A stretch of 64,000 nucleotides of DNA. Origin: DATGFB01 sp032160545. GTDB lineage: Bacteria > Actinomycetota > Actinomycetes > Mycobacteriales > Jatrophihabitantaceae. The position numbers were made by a program, and so were the translations under genes. The notes under the pieces were generated by a model. The model ran no database searches. It worked only from the letters and a program-made list of their open reading frames with translations, and had not been told where the DNA came from. Every line of letters begins with the position of its first letter. Position 1 is the stretch's first letter. Shown in pieces: positions 41,440 to 50,212 of this stretch. The stretch spans positions 1 to 64,000 of the forward strand of contig JAVHVN010000136.1 in the NCBI GenBank assembly GCA_032160545.1, written 5' to 3'.

Positions 41440-42417
41440 GTGGACCGCAAGTCCGGTAGCACTGTCACCGTCCTGCTCGCCCTGGGTGCCAACCTCGGCG
41501 TGGCCGTCCTCAAGTTCGTCGCGGGCCTCGTGTCCGGCTCCGGCGCGCTGATGTCCGAGGCGGCGCACTCGGTCGGCGACTGCACGACCGAGGTGCTCCT
41601 GCTCGTCGCGCTGCGGCGCTCCGACAAGCCTGCCGACCGCAAGCACCCGTTCGGCTACGGCAAGGAGCGCTACTTCTGGTCGCTCCTCGCCGCCGTCGCG
41701 ATCTTCGTCATCGGTGCCGCGTTCTCGGTTTTCGAGGGTGTCCACACGATCGTGACGCCTGGAGGCCGCGAGGCTGCACTCTGGATCAACTACCCCGTAC
41801 TCGCGCTCGCGGCTGTGCTCGAGGGCGCCTCGTTCCGGCAGGCGGTCCGCACCCTGCGCCGCCTCACCCGCCGACGGCAGCAGTCGGTACGCGACTACCT
41901 GCGCGCGCCGACCGACCCGACCGTCAACAGCGTCGTGCTCGAGGACTCGACCGCCCTGGTCGGGCTCGTGGTCGCCGGGGCCGGCGTCGGGCTGCACCAG
42001 CTCACCGGCCAGAGGTACTGGGACGGCATCGCGTCGCTCGTCATCGGCGGGCTGCTGCTGGTGGCTGCCTTCGTCCTCGCCCGCGCCAACGAAGCCCTGC
42101 TGATCGGGCAGCAGGCGGACGTCCGCCTCGTCCGGGCGATCGAGGCGCGGCTGGAGCAGGCGGACGAGGTCGACGACGTGGTGGACCTGCTCACCATGCT
42201 GGTCGGGACGGGACGGATCCTGCTGTGCGCGCGGGTGGACTTCGTCGACTCCGTGACGGCCGGCGACCTGGAGCGGGCCTGCGCGCGCCTCGACCAGGAG
42301 CTGCGCGACCGGTTCCCCGAGCTGGACGAGATCTTCATCCAGCCGGCATCACGGCGCGATGCCCGGGTGCGAGAGCGTGTCCAGGCCCGTTACGGACGCT
42401 CGATGGCCGAGGAGTGA
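41440..42417 (+). CDS. Cation diffusion facilitator transporter
   Basis: 325 residues; GTG 41440 has GGGGGAGG nine bases upstream. It has six membrane helices with the CDF metal site AHSVGD (~43-48, helix II) and the RKHPFGYGKERYFW loop (~64-77) conserved in the family. A second polar helix (VVLEDSTALVGL) follows, and the C-terminal ~90 residues form the cytoplasmic ferredoxin-like domain. It would export Zn, Fe or Mn by proton exchange; metal choice is not readable. Confidence 0.85.
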   Translation: MDRKSGSTVTVLLALGANLGVAVLKFVAGLVSGSGALMSEAAHSVGDCTTEVLLLVALRRSDKPADRKHPFGYGKERYFWSLLAAVAIFVIGAAFSVFEGVHTIVTPGGREAALWINYPVLALAAVLEGASFRQAVRTLRRLTRRRQQSVRDYLRAPTDPTVNSVVLEDSTALVGLVVAGAGVGLHQLTGQRYWDGIASLVIGGLLLVAAFVLARANEALLIGQQADVRLVRAIEARLEQADEVDDVVDLLTMLVGTGRILLCARVDFVDSVTAGDLERACARLDQELRDRFPELDEIFIQPASRRDARVRERVQARYGRSMAEE

Positions 42418-42433
42418 CCCGTACCGTGTTGTC

Positions 42434-43270
42434 GTGAGCGCTGCATCTCTCGACGCCGTGCGGGCCCTGCTCGACGCAGGCGACGTCCTCGTTCTCACGG
42501 GCGCCGGGATCTCCACAGAGTCGGGGATCCCTGACTACCGCGGCCCCAGCGGCTCCCAGCGCCGGCACCCCCCGATGACGTACCAGGCGTTCGTCGGCGA
42601 CGCCGTGGCCCGGCAGCGGTACTGGGCGCGCAGCTTCCTCGGCTGGCGCCAGATCGCCGACGCGCGTCCCAACCCGGGGCACCACGCGGTGGCCGCACTG
42701 CAGCGCGCCGGCCTGCTGAGCGGGTTGGTCACGCAGAACGTCGACGGTCTGCACACCGCCGCCGGAGCCCGCGAGGTCGTCGAGCTGCACGGCGGTCTCG
42801 ACCGCACCCGCTGCGTGGACTGCGGCGACATCGCGCCGCGCGCGGGGCTGGACGAGCGGTTGCGAGCCCTCAACCCGGCGTTCTCGGCGGTGGCGCACGG
42901 CGTCAACCCCGACGGCGACGTCGACTTGCCGGACTCGGCGCTCGACGGCTTCGTCCCGCCGCGCTGCCTCGCCTGCGGCTCCGCGCTGCTCAAGCCGGAC
43001 GTGGTGTTCTTCGGGGAGTCGGTTCCGGGTGCGCGGGTCGCGCACTGCTTCGCGTTGGTCGAGGCAGCTGCCGGCATGCTCGTGCTGGGATCGTCCTTGA
43101 CGGTCTTCTCAGGCTTCAGGTTCGCCCGCGCGGCGGCGCGCCGCGGCATCCCGCTCGCGATCGTCAACCAGGGCACGACCCGAGCCGACGATCTCGCGAG
43201 CACGAAGATCGACGCTCCCCTCGGCGGGTTCCTGACCGGATTGTCGGCCGCCTGCCGCGTCGCTGCCTGA
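42434..43270 (+). CDS. NAD-dependent protein deacylase, sirtuin family
   Basis: 278 residues from a GTG. TGAGISTESGIPDYRGP (~18-34) is the NAD-binding signature; TQNVDGLH (~96-103) and HGG hold the catalytic Asn-Asp-His. The zinc site is Cys-x2-Cys (CVDC at ~119-122) paired with CLAC (~176-179). It removes acetyl or longer acyl groups from lysines using NAD. No clear ribosome site precedes the GTG. A hairpin at 43299-43319 ends the gene. Confidence 0.88.
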   Translation: MSAASLDAVRALLDAGDVLVLTGAGISTESGIPDYRGPSGSQRRHPPMTYQAFVGDAVARQRYWARSFLGWRQIADARPNPGHHAVAALQRAGLLSGLVTQNVDGLHTAAGAREVVELHGGLDRTRCVDCGDIAPRAGLDERLRALNPAFSAVAHGVNPDGDVDLPDSALDGFVPPRCLACGSALLKPDVVFFGESVPGARVAHCFALVEAAAGMLVLGSSLTVFSGFRFARAAARRGIPLAIVNQGTTRADDLASTKIDAPLGGFLTGLSAACRVAA

Positions 43271-43298
43271 GTCAGAGCGCCAGCCTGTGAATCGATCC

Positions 43299-43319
43299 TG
43301 ACGCGCCGACGGCGCGTTA
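43299..43319 (+). terminator. Hairpin after the sirtuin gene
   Basis: ACGCGCC and GGCGCGT pair perfectly around GAC, extended by a T-A and a G-T pair. It lies 29 bp after the stop and no T-run follows, as is usual in high-GC actinobacteria. Confidence 0.45.
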
Positions 43320-43382
43320 GGCCCGCTCCGGACGGCGGTAGGGCTGTTCGTATCCCACACCGACGTGCCCCCGGAGGTACCC

Positions 43383-44516
43383 ATGCGCGCACTCGTGTAC
43401 CACGGCCCGCGATCCGTCTCGATCGACACCGTGCCTGATCCCACCATCGAGAAGCCGACCGACGTCCTGGTCAAGATCACCGCGACGAACATCTGCGGCT
43501 CCGACCTGCACATGTACGAAGGCCGCACCGACGTCGAGGAAGGCAAGATCCTCGGCCACGAGAACATGGGCGAGGTGATCGAGGTCGGCGCGGCCGTCGA
43601 CCGGGTCAAGGTCGGCGACGTCGTGTCGCTGCCGTTCAACGTCGCCTGTGGCTTCTGCAAGAACTGCGAGCGCGGCTTCACCGGCTTCTGCCTGACGGTC
43701 AACCCGGGCTTCGCGGGCGGCGCGTACGGCTACGCCGACATGGGCCCGTACCAGGGTGGCCAGGCCGAATTCCTCCGCGTGCCCTACGGCGACTTCAACT
43801 GCCTGCGGCTGCCGCCGGACGTCCGGGAGAAGCAGCGGGACTACACGATGCTGTCCGACATCTTCCCGACCGGCTACCACGCGACCGAGCTCGCGGACGT
43901 GCGCTCGGGTGACTCGGTCGTCATCTGGGGCGCCGGCCCGGTCGGTCTCATGGCGGCCCTCTCGGCGAACCTGCGCGGCGCGAGCAAGGTCATGGTCGTC
44001 GACCGGCATCCGGACCGGCTCGCCCTGGTCGACAAGTTCGATGCGATCCCGATCAACGACACGAAGGGTGACCCGGTCGAGCAGGTCATGGAACTCACCG
44101 GGGGCGAGGGGGCCGACAAGGGCTGCGAGTGCGTCGGCTACCAGGCGCACGACCCGCAGGGCCACGAGCACCCGAACATGGCGATCAACGGCCTGATCAG
44201 CGCCGTGCGCGCCACGGGCGCGATCGGCACCGTCGGCGTCTACGTGCCCGAGGACCCGCAGAGCGAGGACGAGCTGGCGACCGAGGGCCGGCTTGCCGTC
44301 GACTTCGGGCGCTTCTTCCAGAAGGGCCTGCGCATGGGCACCGGCCAGGCGAACGTCAAGGCCTACAACCGCCAGTTGCGTGACCTCATCGCCGCCGACC
44401 GGGTCAAGCCGGGCAGCATCGTCTCGCACGAGTTGCCCCTGGACGAGGCGCCGGGCGCGTACGAGCACTTCGACGCTCGCGAGAAGGGGTGGACGAAGGT
44501 CGTGCTGCACCCGTAG
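43383..44516 (+). CDS. Zinc-dependent glutathione-independent formaldehyde dehydrogenase-like
   Basis: 377 residues; GGAGG 7 bases before the ATG decides the start. The zinc motifs NICGSDLHMYEG (~37-48) and GHENMGEV (~60-67), the structural-zinc loop CGFCKNCERGFTGFC and the cofactor fold VIWGAGPVGLMA (~180-191) match the Pseudomonas-type formaldehyde dismutase/dehydrogenase group. It would convert formaldehyde or related aldehydes with bound NAD. It could feed formate to the Fdh complex encoded 6 kb upstream, which is inference. Confidence 0.83.
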   Translation: MRALVYHGPRSVSIDTVPDPTIEKPTDVLVKITATNICGSDLHMYEGRTDVEEGKILGHENMGEVIEVGAAVDRVKVGDVVSLPFNVACGFCKNCERGFTGFCLTVNPGFAGGAYGYADMGPYQGGQAEFLRVPYGDFNCLRLPPDVREKQRDYTMLSDIFPTGYHATELADVRSGDSVVIWGAGPVGLMAALSANLRGASKVMVVDRHPDRLALVDKFDAIPINDTKGDPVEQVMELTGGEGADKGCECVGYQAHDPQGHEHPNMAINGLISAVRATGAIGTVGVYVPEDPQSEDELATEGRLAVDFGRFFQKGLRMGTGQANVKAYNRQLRDLIAADRVKPGSIVSHELPLDEAPGAYEHFDAREKGWTKVVLHP

Positions 44517-44579
44517 GCCAGGCCACCGGCGGGGCGGTGGTCGGCTGCCCTGACAACCGGCGGGTTCTAGCATCGGTGC

Positions 44580-45200
44580 GTGCTGCTCGCCGCCCTCGCC
44601 TTCGCCGCTGCGGCGGCGCTGATCGTGCTGCTACCCGGGCCGGACACGCTGGTGCTGGTCCGCAGCATGGTGCGAGGCGGGCGCCCGCGCGGCCTCGCCA
44701 CCGCCTGCGGTGTGCTGTGCGGCCTGACGGTCTGGGTCACCGGCGCCGCGCTGGGCCTGTCGGCGCTGCTGCGTGCAAGCCAGCTCGGCTACGACGTCCT
44801 GCGCATCGCCGGTGCGGTGTACCTCGTGTGGCTGGGCGTGCAGTCGCTCGTGTTGCGCCGCGACCGCGGCGCGGCCGGTACGGACGGGCCGGCGCGGCGT
44901 GGGCTGCTCGGAACCGGCTTCTGCGCCGGTCTGCTCACCGATCTGCTCAACCCGAAGGTCGGCGTATTCTTCGTGACCTTCCTGCCCGGGTTCGTCCCGC
45001 ACGGGGCCTCGGTCGGCTGGGCCTCATTGCTGTTCGGCGCGATCTTCATCGCCGAGACGGCGCTGTATTGCGCGCTGCTGCTCGCACTCGCCGGGCGGGT
45101 GACGACCTGGATGAACCAGCCCCGCACCCGCCGCCGGCTCGACTCCGCGACCGGCACCGTCCTGATCGGCTTCGGAATTCGGCTGGCCCTGGAACCCTGA
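44580..45200 (+). CDS. LysE/RhtB-family amino-acid exporter
   Basis: 206 residues from a GTG. Six hydrophobic helices and the family motif LIVLLPGPDTLVLVRSMVRGGRPRG (~13-37), followed by LLTDLLNPKVGVFFVTFLPGFV (~118-139), are diagnostic. Such proteins export basic or hydrophobic amino acids and homoserine. No Shine-Dalgarno is present and a TAGCAT box lies 7 bp upstream, so translation may be leaderless. Confidence 0.85.
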   Translation: MLLAALAFAAAAALIVLLPGPDTLVLVRSMVRGGRPRGLATACGVLCGLTVWVTGAALGLSALLRASQLGYDVLRIAGAVYLVWLGVQSLVLRRDRGAAGTDGPARRGLLGTGFCAGLLTDLLNPKVGVFFVTFLPGFVPHGASVGWASLLFGAIFIAETALYCALLLALAGRVTTWMNQPRTRRRLDSATGTVLIGFGIRLALEP

Positions 45201-45229
45201 TCCGCTGGCGTAACAGCGGCACCATGGGT

Positions 45230-45303
45230 CACAATGAGCACGCACACCTCTGAGTGGACGGACCGCTGGGGAAGGCGTCGCCGTCAGCCAGAGGAGGTGT
45301 GCG
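45230..45303 (+). promoter_or_regulatory. Promoter and SD-sequestering leader of the DUF3145 gene
   Basis: A -10-like CACAAT (45230-45235) places the transcript start near 45241. The first bases of that transcript, CGCACACC (45241-45248), are perfectly complementary to GGTGTGCG (45296-45303), which carries the ribosome site and ends at the ATG (45304). TCTG/CAGA extends the stem past a three-base bulge. The stem would hide the site, so translation is probably conditional. Promoter assignment is inference. Confidence 0.45.
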
Positions 45304-45834
45304 ATGTCCAGCGTTCGCACCAGCGGACCCAACCGCGTCATGCCCTCCGCGCATGGCGTGGTGTTCCTGCATTGCTGCCCGTCGGCGATCGCCCCCCACG
45401 TCGAGTGGGCGCTCGCCGGCGTGCTCGGCCGGCCTGCCCGGCTGGAGTGGACCAGCCAGCCGGCCGCTCCAATGCATCTGCGCGCCGAAGCGGCGTGGAC
45501 CGGTGCCATCGGGACGGGCGCCCGCCTCGCGGCGTCGTTGCGCGCGTGGCCGATGCTCGTCTTCGAGATCACCGAGGACGCCACGTCGGCCAGCGACGGC
45601 GAACGGCTGGCCTACGTCCCCGGCCGCGGCTTCCATCGCAGCATGACCGCGGCCAACGGCGACGTCGTCGTCGGTGAGGAACGGTTGCGCGGACTGCTCA
45701 CACGGGCGAGGACGGTTGCCGACTACGAGCACGGCGTCGCCGAACTGCTCGGCACGGCTTGGGACGCGGAGCTGGAGCCCTACCGCATGGGCGGCGCGGG
45801 CGCGCCGGTCACCCTGCTGCACCAGGTCGTCTGA
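45304..45834 (+). CDS. DUF3145 family protein
   Basis: 176 residues, the usual length. The VMPSAHGVVFLHCCPSAIAPHVEWALAGVLG segment (~12-42) and C-terminal PYRMGGAGAPVTLLHQVV match the actinobacterial DUF3145 family. It is soluble, with no known function, and is often found near the fatty-acid synthase genes as here. GAGGAGGT precedes the ATG but can be masked by the leader hairpin. Confidence 0.8.
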   Translation: MSSVRTSGPNRVMPSAHGVVFLHCCPSAIAPHVEWALAGVLGRPARLEWTSQPAAPMHLRAEAAWTGAIGTGARLAASLRAWPMLVFEITEDATSASDGERLAYVPGRGFHRSMTAANGDVVVGEERLRGLLTRARTVADYEHGVAELLGTAWDAELEPYRMGGAGAPVTLLHQVV

Positions 45835-45869
45835 CCCGCCCCGTCCGTGATCGATCGTGGTGTGCGGGC

Positions 45870-47165
45870 TCAGTAGCCCATGCGCGCGTGCCGTGCGGCG
45901 GGGCCGACCAGCTTGCGCACCGTGCGGCAGTCGTGGAACTCGCCGAGCGCCCGGACCGACCACTGTCCGGGGCCGCTGCGGCGGACGATCGCCATGAGCA
46001 CAGCGGTGCTGGGCTGGGTATCGGTGAGATCGAACCGGACGAACTCGCGCCCCTGGTCGTCGCAGAGCGCGCACCATGCCCTGAGCAGATCCGTGAAGGT
46101 ATGTCCCTTGAACGAGCTGATCGTGAAGACGAGCGCGGCCACCTGTTCGGGCAGGCGGCTCAGCTCGACGTAGATGTTCTCGGCGAAGCTGCCGCCGGCC
46201 CGGTCGCCCTGGTTGTCGCCTGCGTGCTGCAGGGCCGCCAGATACTCGACCGGGTGCTGGTACCAGACGATGCACTGCTTCTCCCCGGACGCGTCGAAGG
46301 CGATGACCGACGCGTCGAGGTCGATGTTCTTCTTGCCCGCCTCGGCCTCCCAACCCAGTGACAGCATGACGCGGTTGAGCGGTCCGCTCACGGCGTCGGC
46401 CAGCTCGATGCGCTCGTTCTTGCGCAGGGTCACCGGTCCCGCTGCCGACGTCTGGACGGCCGCGACCGGCGGCGCAGGGGGAGCGGCCGGTGGTGGTGCC
46501 GGTGTCGGCACCGGCTCCGGTGGCACGGGCGGGGCGTCCCACGAAGGCGGCGGCAGAACCAGTGGCGGCGCAGCGGCGGGTTCGGCGGGCGCCGGCTGCG
46601 GCCCGGCCGCCGACCCGTCCTCGATCCCGCCGCCGTCGACGTGGATGCCGAAATCGGTCGCCAGGCCGGCGAGCCCCGAGTCGTACCCCTGGCCGACCGC
46701 GCGCAGTCTCCAGGAGCCGTCGCGCCGGTAGAGCTCCCCGGTGACGAACGCCGTCTCGTCGGCAGCCGTCATCGCGAACGTCACGAGCTCGGCGCCGGCG
46801 GTGAGGTCCGAGACGACCAGGCGCAGGTCGGGCACCTGCCCGAACGTCCCGCCGTCGGCCGACGCGACGAGCGCGATCCTGTCGACCGACGCCGGCACCT
46901 GGCCGAGGTTGATGTCGATGACGTCGTAGCAGGCGGCGCTCTCGGGCGAGGCCACCGCGGTGCCTGCCTGGCGCACCGAGCCGGACGGGTGCGCCGGCTG
47001 GTTGTAGAACACCATGTCCTCGTCGCCCGCGACCTTGCCGGTCACCTGCAGCAGCAGTGCCGAGCCGTCGACGTCGGGGATGCCGGGGCCGCCGGTCCAG
47101 AACAGGGCGGCACGCACCATCGGTGCGGTAACCGCGACGTTGGCGCCCTTGGTCAGCTGCGTCAT
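45870..47165 (-). CDS. Tandem TerD-domain protein
   Basis: 431 residues from ATG 47165. Two TerD-type calcium-binding domains (~1-180 and ~240-430) are joined by a Pro/Ala-rich linker (~188-238). The second domain shows LGWEAEAGKKNIDLDASVIAFD, the TerD core. TerD proteins are cytosolic stress proteins linked to tellurite, nucleotide-like signalling and membrane stress. A lone copy without other ter genes is common in actinobacteria, so the role stays general. Confidence 0.8.
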   Translation of the reverse strand: MTQLTKGANVAVTAPMVRAALFWTGGPGIPDVDGSALLLQVTGKVAGDEDMVFYNQPAHPSGSVRQAGTAVASPESAACYDVIDINLGQVPASVDRIALVASADGGTFGQVPDLRLVVSDLTAGAELVTFAMTAADETAFVTGELYRRDGSWRLRAVGQGYDSGLAGLATDFGIHVDGGGIEDGSAAGPQPAPAEPAAAPPLVLPPPSWDAPPVPPEPVPTPAPPPAAPPAPPVAAVQTSAAGPVTLRKNERIELADAVSGPLNRVMLSLGWEAEAGKKNIDLDASVIAFDASGEKQCIVWYQHPVEYLAALQHAGDNQGDRAGGSFAENIYVELSRLPEQVAALVFTISSFKGHTFTDLLRAWCALCDDQGREFVRFDLTDTQPSTAVLMAIVRRSGPGQWSVRALGEFHDCRTVRKLVGPAARHARMGY

Positions 47166-47216
47166 GCCGAGGATCGTGTCAGAACTCGGCACGTCCGCAA
47201 GGGAACCGGCGTGCCG

Positions 47217-48632
47217 TCAGAGCGGGATGTTGCCGTGCGCTCCCCGCGCGGGCGGAATTGCCGCGAGCGCCTCGGCGAGCGCCGCCCGGGTGTGCGCCGG
47301 TTCGATCAGCTCGTCGACGACGCCGATCTCCATGGCTCGCCCGACGCCACCCGCGATCCGTTCGTGCTCCTCGGCGAGGGCCGCGTGCAGCGCTTCGCGC
47401 TCGCCGGGCGGGGCCGCGGCGAGCTTCTTGCGGTGCAGGATCCCCACGGCGGCCGACGCGCCCATGACGGCGACCTCGGCGCCCGGCCACGCGAAGACCC
47501 GGTTCGCGCCCAGGGCCCGCGAGTTCATCGCGATGTAGGCGCCGCCGTACGTCTTGCGAGTGACCAGGGTGACCCGCGGGACCACCGATTCGCCGAAGGC
47601 GTGCAGCAGCTTCGCGCCGCGGCGCACGATGCCGTCCCACTCCTGGCCGACGCCGGGCAGGTAGCCCGGGACGTCGACCAGCACGACGAGCGGGATTCCG
47701 AAGGCGTCGCACATCCGCACGAAGCGCGCGGCCTTCTCGGCCGAGGGCGAGTCGAGGCAGCCCCCTAGCCGCAGCGGGTTGTTCGCCAGGACGCCGACCG
47801 TGCGTCCCGTGAGCCGCCCCAGGCCGGTGACCATGTTCGGTGCGAATTTGGCGTGCAGTTCGAGGAACGAGCCCTCGTCGAGGACGCCCGCGACGAGCGG
47901 GTGCACGTCGTAGGCTCGCTTGAGGTTCTCGGGCAGCAGCGCGCTGAGGTCCTGGTCGTCCCCGACCTGCGACAGCTGGAAGGAGCCCTGCGCCGCGAGC
48001 AGCGTAGTGGCGTGCCGCGCGGTCGCGAGCGCCTCGTCGTCGGTCGCGGTGACGATGTGGACGACCCCGCTGCGGCGCCCGTGCGTGTCGGGGCCGCCGA
48101 GCGACTCCATGTCGACGCTCTCGCCGGTGACCGAGCGCACGACGTCGGGGCCGGTGACGAACACCCGCCCACCGGTCGACATGATCACCAGGTCGGTGAG
48201 CGCCGGGCCGTACGCGGCGCCGCCGGCGGCCGGCCCGAGGACGACCGAGATCTGCGGAACGCGACCGGACGCGCGGATCATCGCCTGGAAGACGAGGCCC
48301 ACCGCATGCAGTGCCAGCACGCCCTCGGCGAGCCGCGCACCGCCCGAGTGCCAGAGTCCGATCACCGGGATGCGCTCGCGCACCGCGGCATCGATCGCGT
48401 CGACGATGTGGCGGCACCCCTCGGCCCCCATGGCGCCACCCATTGTGGTGGCGTCGGTGCAGAACGCGGCGACGCGCGTGCCGTCGATCGTCCCGAACCC
48501 GGCGAACACGCCGCTGTCGTCACGCGGGCGCAGTGGGTGCAGCGAGCCGTCGTCGAACAGCTTCTCCAGCCGCAGCTCGGGGTCGCGCGGGTCGCGGTCG
48601 TCCGCGATCGCAGTCGTGGCGAGCGCCGTCAT
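47217..48632 (-). CDS. Acyl-CoA carboxylase beta subunit (AccD6-like carboxyltransferase)
   Basis: 471 residues. The two crotonase-like halves of a carboxyltransferase are present, with oxyanion-hole regions GLWHSGGARLAEG (~98-110) and VVPRVTLVTRKTYGGAYIAMNSR (~350-372). It transfers CO2 from biotin on a separate alpha subunit to acetyl- or propionyl-CoA. Being last in the FAS-II operon it probably supplies malonyl-CoA, like AccD6 in mycobacteria. Its ATG is 11 bp after fabF. Confidence 0.87.
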   Translation of the reverse strand: MTALATTAIADDRDPRDPELRLEKLFDDGSLHPLRPRDDSGVFAGFGTIDGTRVAAFCTDATTMGGAMGAEGCRHIVDAIDAAVRERIPVIGLWHSGGARLAEGVLALHAVGLVFQAMIRASGRVPQISVVLGPAAGGAAYGPALTDLVIMSTGGRVFVTGPDVVRSVTGESVDMESLGGPDTHGRRSGVVHIVTATDDEALATARHATTLLAAQGSFQLSQVGDDQDLSALLPENLKRAYDVHPLVAGVLDEGSFLELHAKFAPNMVTGLGRLTGRTVGVLANNPLRLGGCLDSPSAEKAARFVRMCDAFGIPLVVLVDVPGYLPGVGQEWDGIVRRGAKLLHAFGESVVPRVTLVTRKTYGGAYIAMNSRALGANRVFAWPGAEVAVMGASAAVGILHRKKLAAAPPGEREALHAALAEEHERIAGGVGRAMEIGVVDELIEPAHTRAALAEALAAIPPARGAHGNIPL

Positions 48633-48643
48633 GGGGGTACCTC

Positions 48644-49885
48644 TCAAGCCTTGCGGAACAGCAGAGCCGTGTTGTGGCCGCCGAAGCCGAACGAATCGTT
48701 CAGTGCCGCGGGTACCCGCATGTGTCTCGCCTCGCGCGGCACGTCGACCCGGACCTCGTCGTCGGGGTCGTCCAGGTTGATCGTCGGCGGGACGACGTCG
48801 TTCGCGATCGACAGCACGGTGCCGATTGCCTCGATGGCGCCCGCGGCTCCGAGCAGGTGACCGGTCATCGACTTGGTGGCGGTCACCACCGTTTCGGGGC
48901 CGAGCAGCTCGGCGATCCACCTGGCTTCGGGGCCGTCGCCGGTCGGCGTCGACGTGGCGTGCGCGTTCACGTGCACGACGTCGTCGGGCGAGACGCCGGA
49001 GCGCTCGATCGCTGTCTTCGCGGCGCGACGCTGACCGCTGCCCTCAGGGTCGGGCGCCACGATGTCGTACGAGTCGGCGGTGATCCCCGCGCCGGCCAGC
49101 ACCGCGTACGGCGTGCGGCCGCGTGCCGCCGCCGAGGATGCCCGCTCGAGGACGAGCACGCCCGAGCCTTCGCCGAGCACGAAGCCGTCCCGTCCCTTGT
49201 CGAAGGGGCGCGAGGCACGCAGCGGCTCGTCGTTGCGCGTCGACATGGCGCGCATCTGGGCGAACCCCGCGATGTTCAGCGGGTGGATGCACGCCTCGGT
49301 ACCGCCGACCACGACGACGTCGGCACGGCCGAGCTGGATCAGATCCAGGCCGTACGCGATCGCCTCGGAGCCGGACGCGCACGCGCTGACCGTCGTGTGG
49401 ACGCCGGCGCGCGCCCCGACCTCGAGACCGACATAGGCCGCCGGCCCGTTCGGCATGTTCATCGGGATCATCAGCGGCGACACCCGCCCGGGGCCCTTCT
49501 CGAGCAGGATGTCGTACTGCGCCAGCAGGCTGGTGACGCCGCCGATGCCGGTGCCGATGACGACCGCGACCCGGGCCGGGTCGAGGCCGTTCTCGTCGGA
49601 GTGGCCGGTGAAGCCGGCATCGGCCCACGCCTCACGTGCCGCGACCAGCGCCGCCTGCTCGCTGCGGTCGAGCCGCCGGGCCTGCACTCGCGACAGGACC
49701 TCGCCAGGATCCACGGCCATGGGTGCGGCGATGCGCACCGGCAGGTCGGCGGCCCAGTCGTCGGTCAGCGCCACGACACCGGACCGGCCCGCGAGCAGGC
49801 CGGCCCAGTACGTCGGGACGTCGCCGCCGAGAGGCGTGGTCGCACCGAGGCCGGTGACGACGACCTCGTCGGCGGAGGCAGGCAT
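48644..49885 (-). CDS. fabF: Beta-ketoacyl-ACP synthase II (FabF/KasA type)
   Basis: 413 residues. The catalytic triad is Cys169 (SACASGSE), His in NAHATSTPTGD (~310) and His in MTGHLLGAAG (~345). It condenses malonyl-ACP with a growing acyl-ACP. Only one such enzyme is present here, unlike the kasA-kasB pair of mycobacteria. It follows acpP by 25 bp. Confidence 0.92.
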   Translation of the reverse strand: MPASADEVVVTGLGATTPLGGDVPTYWAGLLAGRSGVVALTDDWAADLPVRIAAPMAVDPGEVLSRVQARRLDRSEQAALVAAREAWADAGFTGHSDENGLDPARVAVVIGTGIGGVTSLLAQYDILLEKGPGRVSPLMIPMNMPNGPAAYVGLEVGARAGVHTTVSACASGSEAIAYGLDLIQLGRADVVVVGGTEACIHPLNIAGFAQMRAMSTRNDEPLRASRPFDKGRDGFVLGEGSGVLVLERASSAAARGRTPYAVLAGAGITADSYDIVAPDPEGSGQRRAAKTAIERSGVSPDDVVHVNAHATSTPTGDGPEARWIAELLGPETVVTATKSMTGHLLGAAGAIEAIGTVLSIANDVVPPTINLDDPDDEVRVDVPREARHMRVPAALNDSFGFGGHNTALLFRKA

Positions 49886-49910
49886 GGTGGTACTCCTTCG
49901 AGGGACGGAC

Positions 49911-50156
49911 TCAGACGGCGTTGTTCTGGATGTAGGCGACGGCGTCGCCCACGGTCTTGAGCTTGGGCAGCTCGTCGTCGGGGATCTTGACGCCGAACTT
50001 CTCCTCGGCGGCCATCGCGACCTCGACCATCGACAGCGAGTCGACGTCCAGGTCGTCGGTGAAGGTCTTGTCGTCCGTCACGTCGGCGGGTGAGACGTCG
50101 GCGACCTCTTCGAGGATGGAGGCGAGTCCGGTGCGGATCTCGTCGGCATCAGCCAC
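49911..50156 (-). CDS. acpP: Acyl carrier protein
   Basis: 81 residues from a GTG with AAAGGA upstream. Ser40 in DLDVDSLSMVEV is the 4'-phosphopantetheine site, surrounded by the acidic helix II used for partner docking. It carries acyl chains between FabD, FabH and FabF, whose genes flank it. Confidence 0.93.
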   Translation of the reverse strand: MADADEIRTGLASILEEVADVSPADVTDDKTFTDDLDVDSLSMVEVAMAAEEKFGVKIPDDELPKLKTVGDAVAYIQNNAV

Positions 50157-50212
50157 GGGATCGTTCCTTTCGGTGTGAGTCGACGCCGCCCGGCCGGGCG
50201 GCGGGTCTGACG

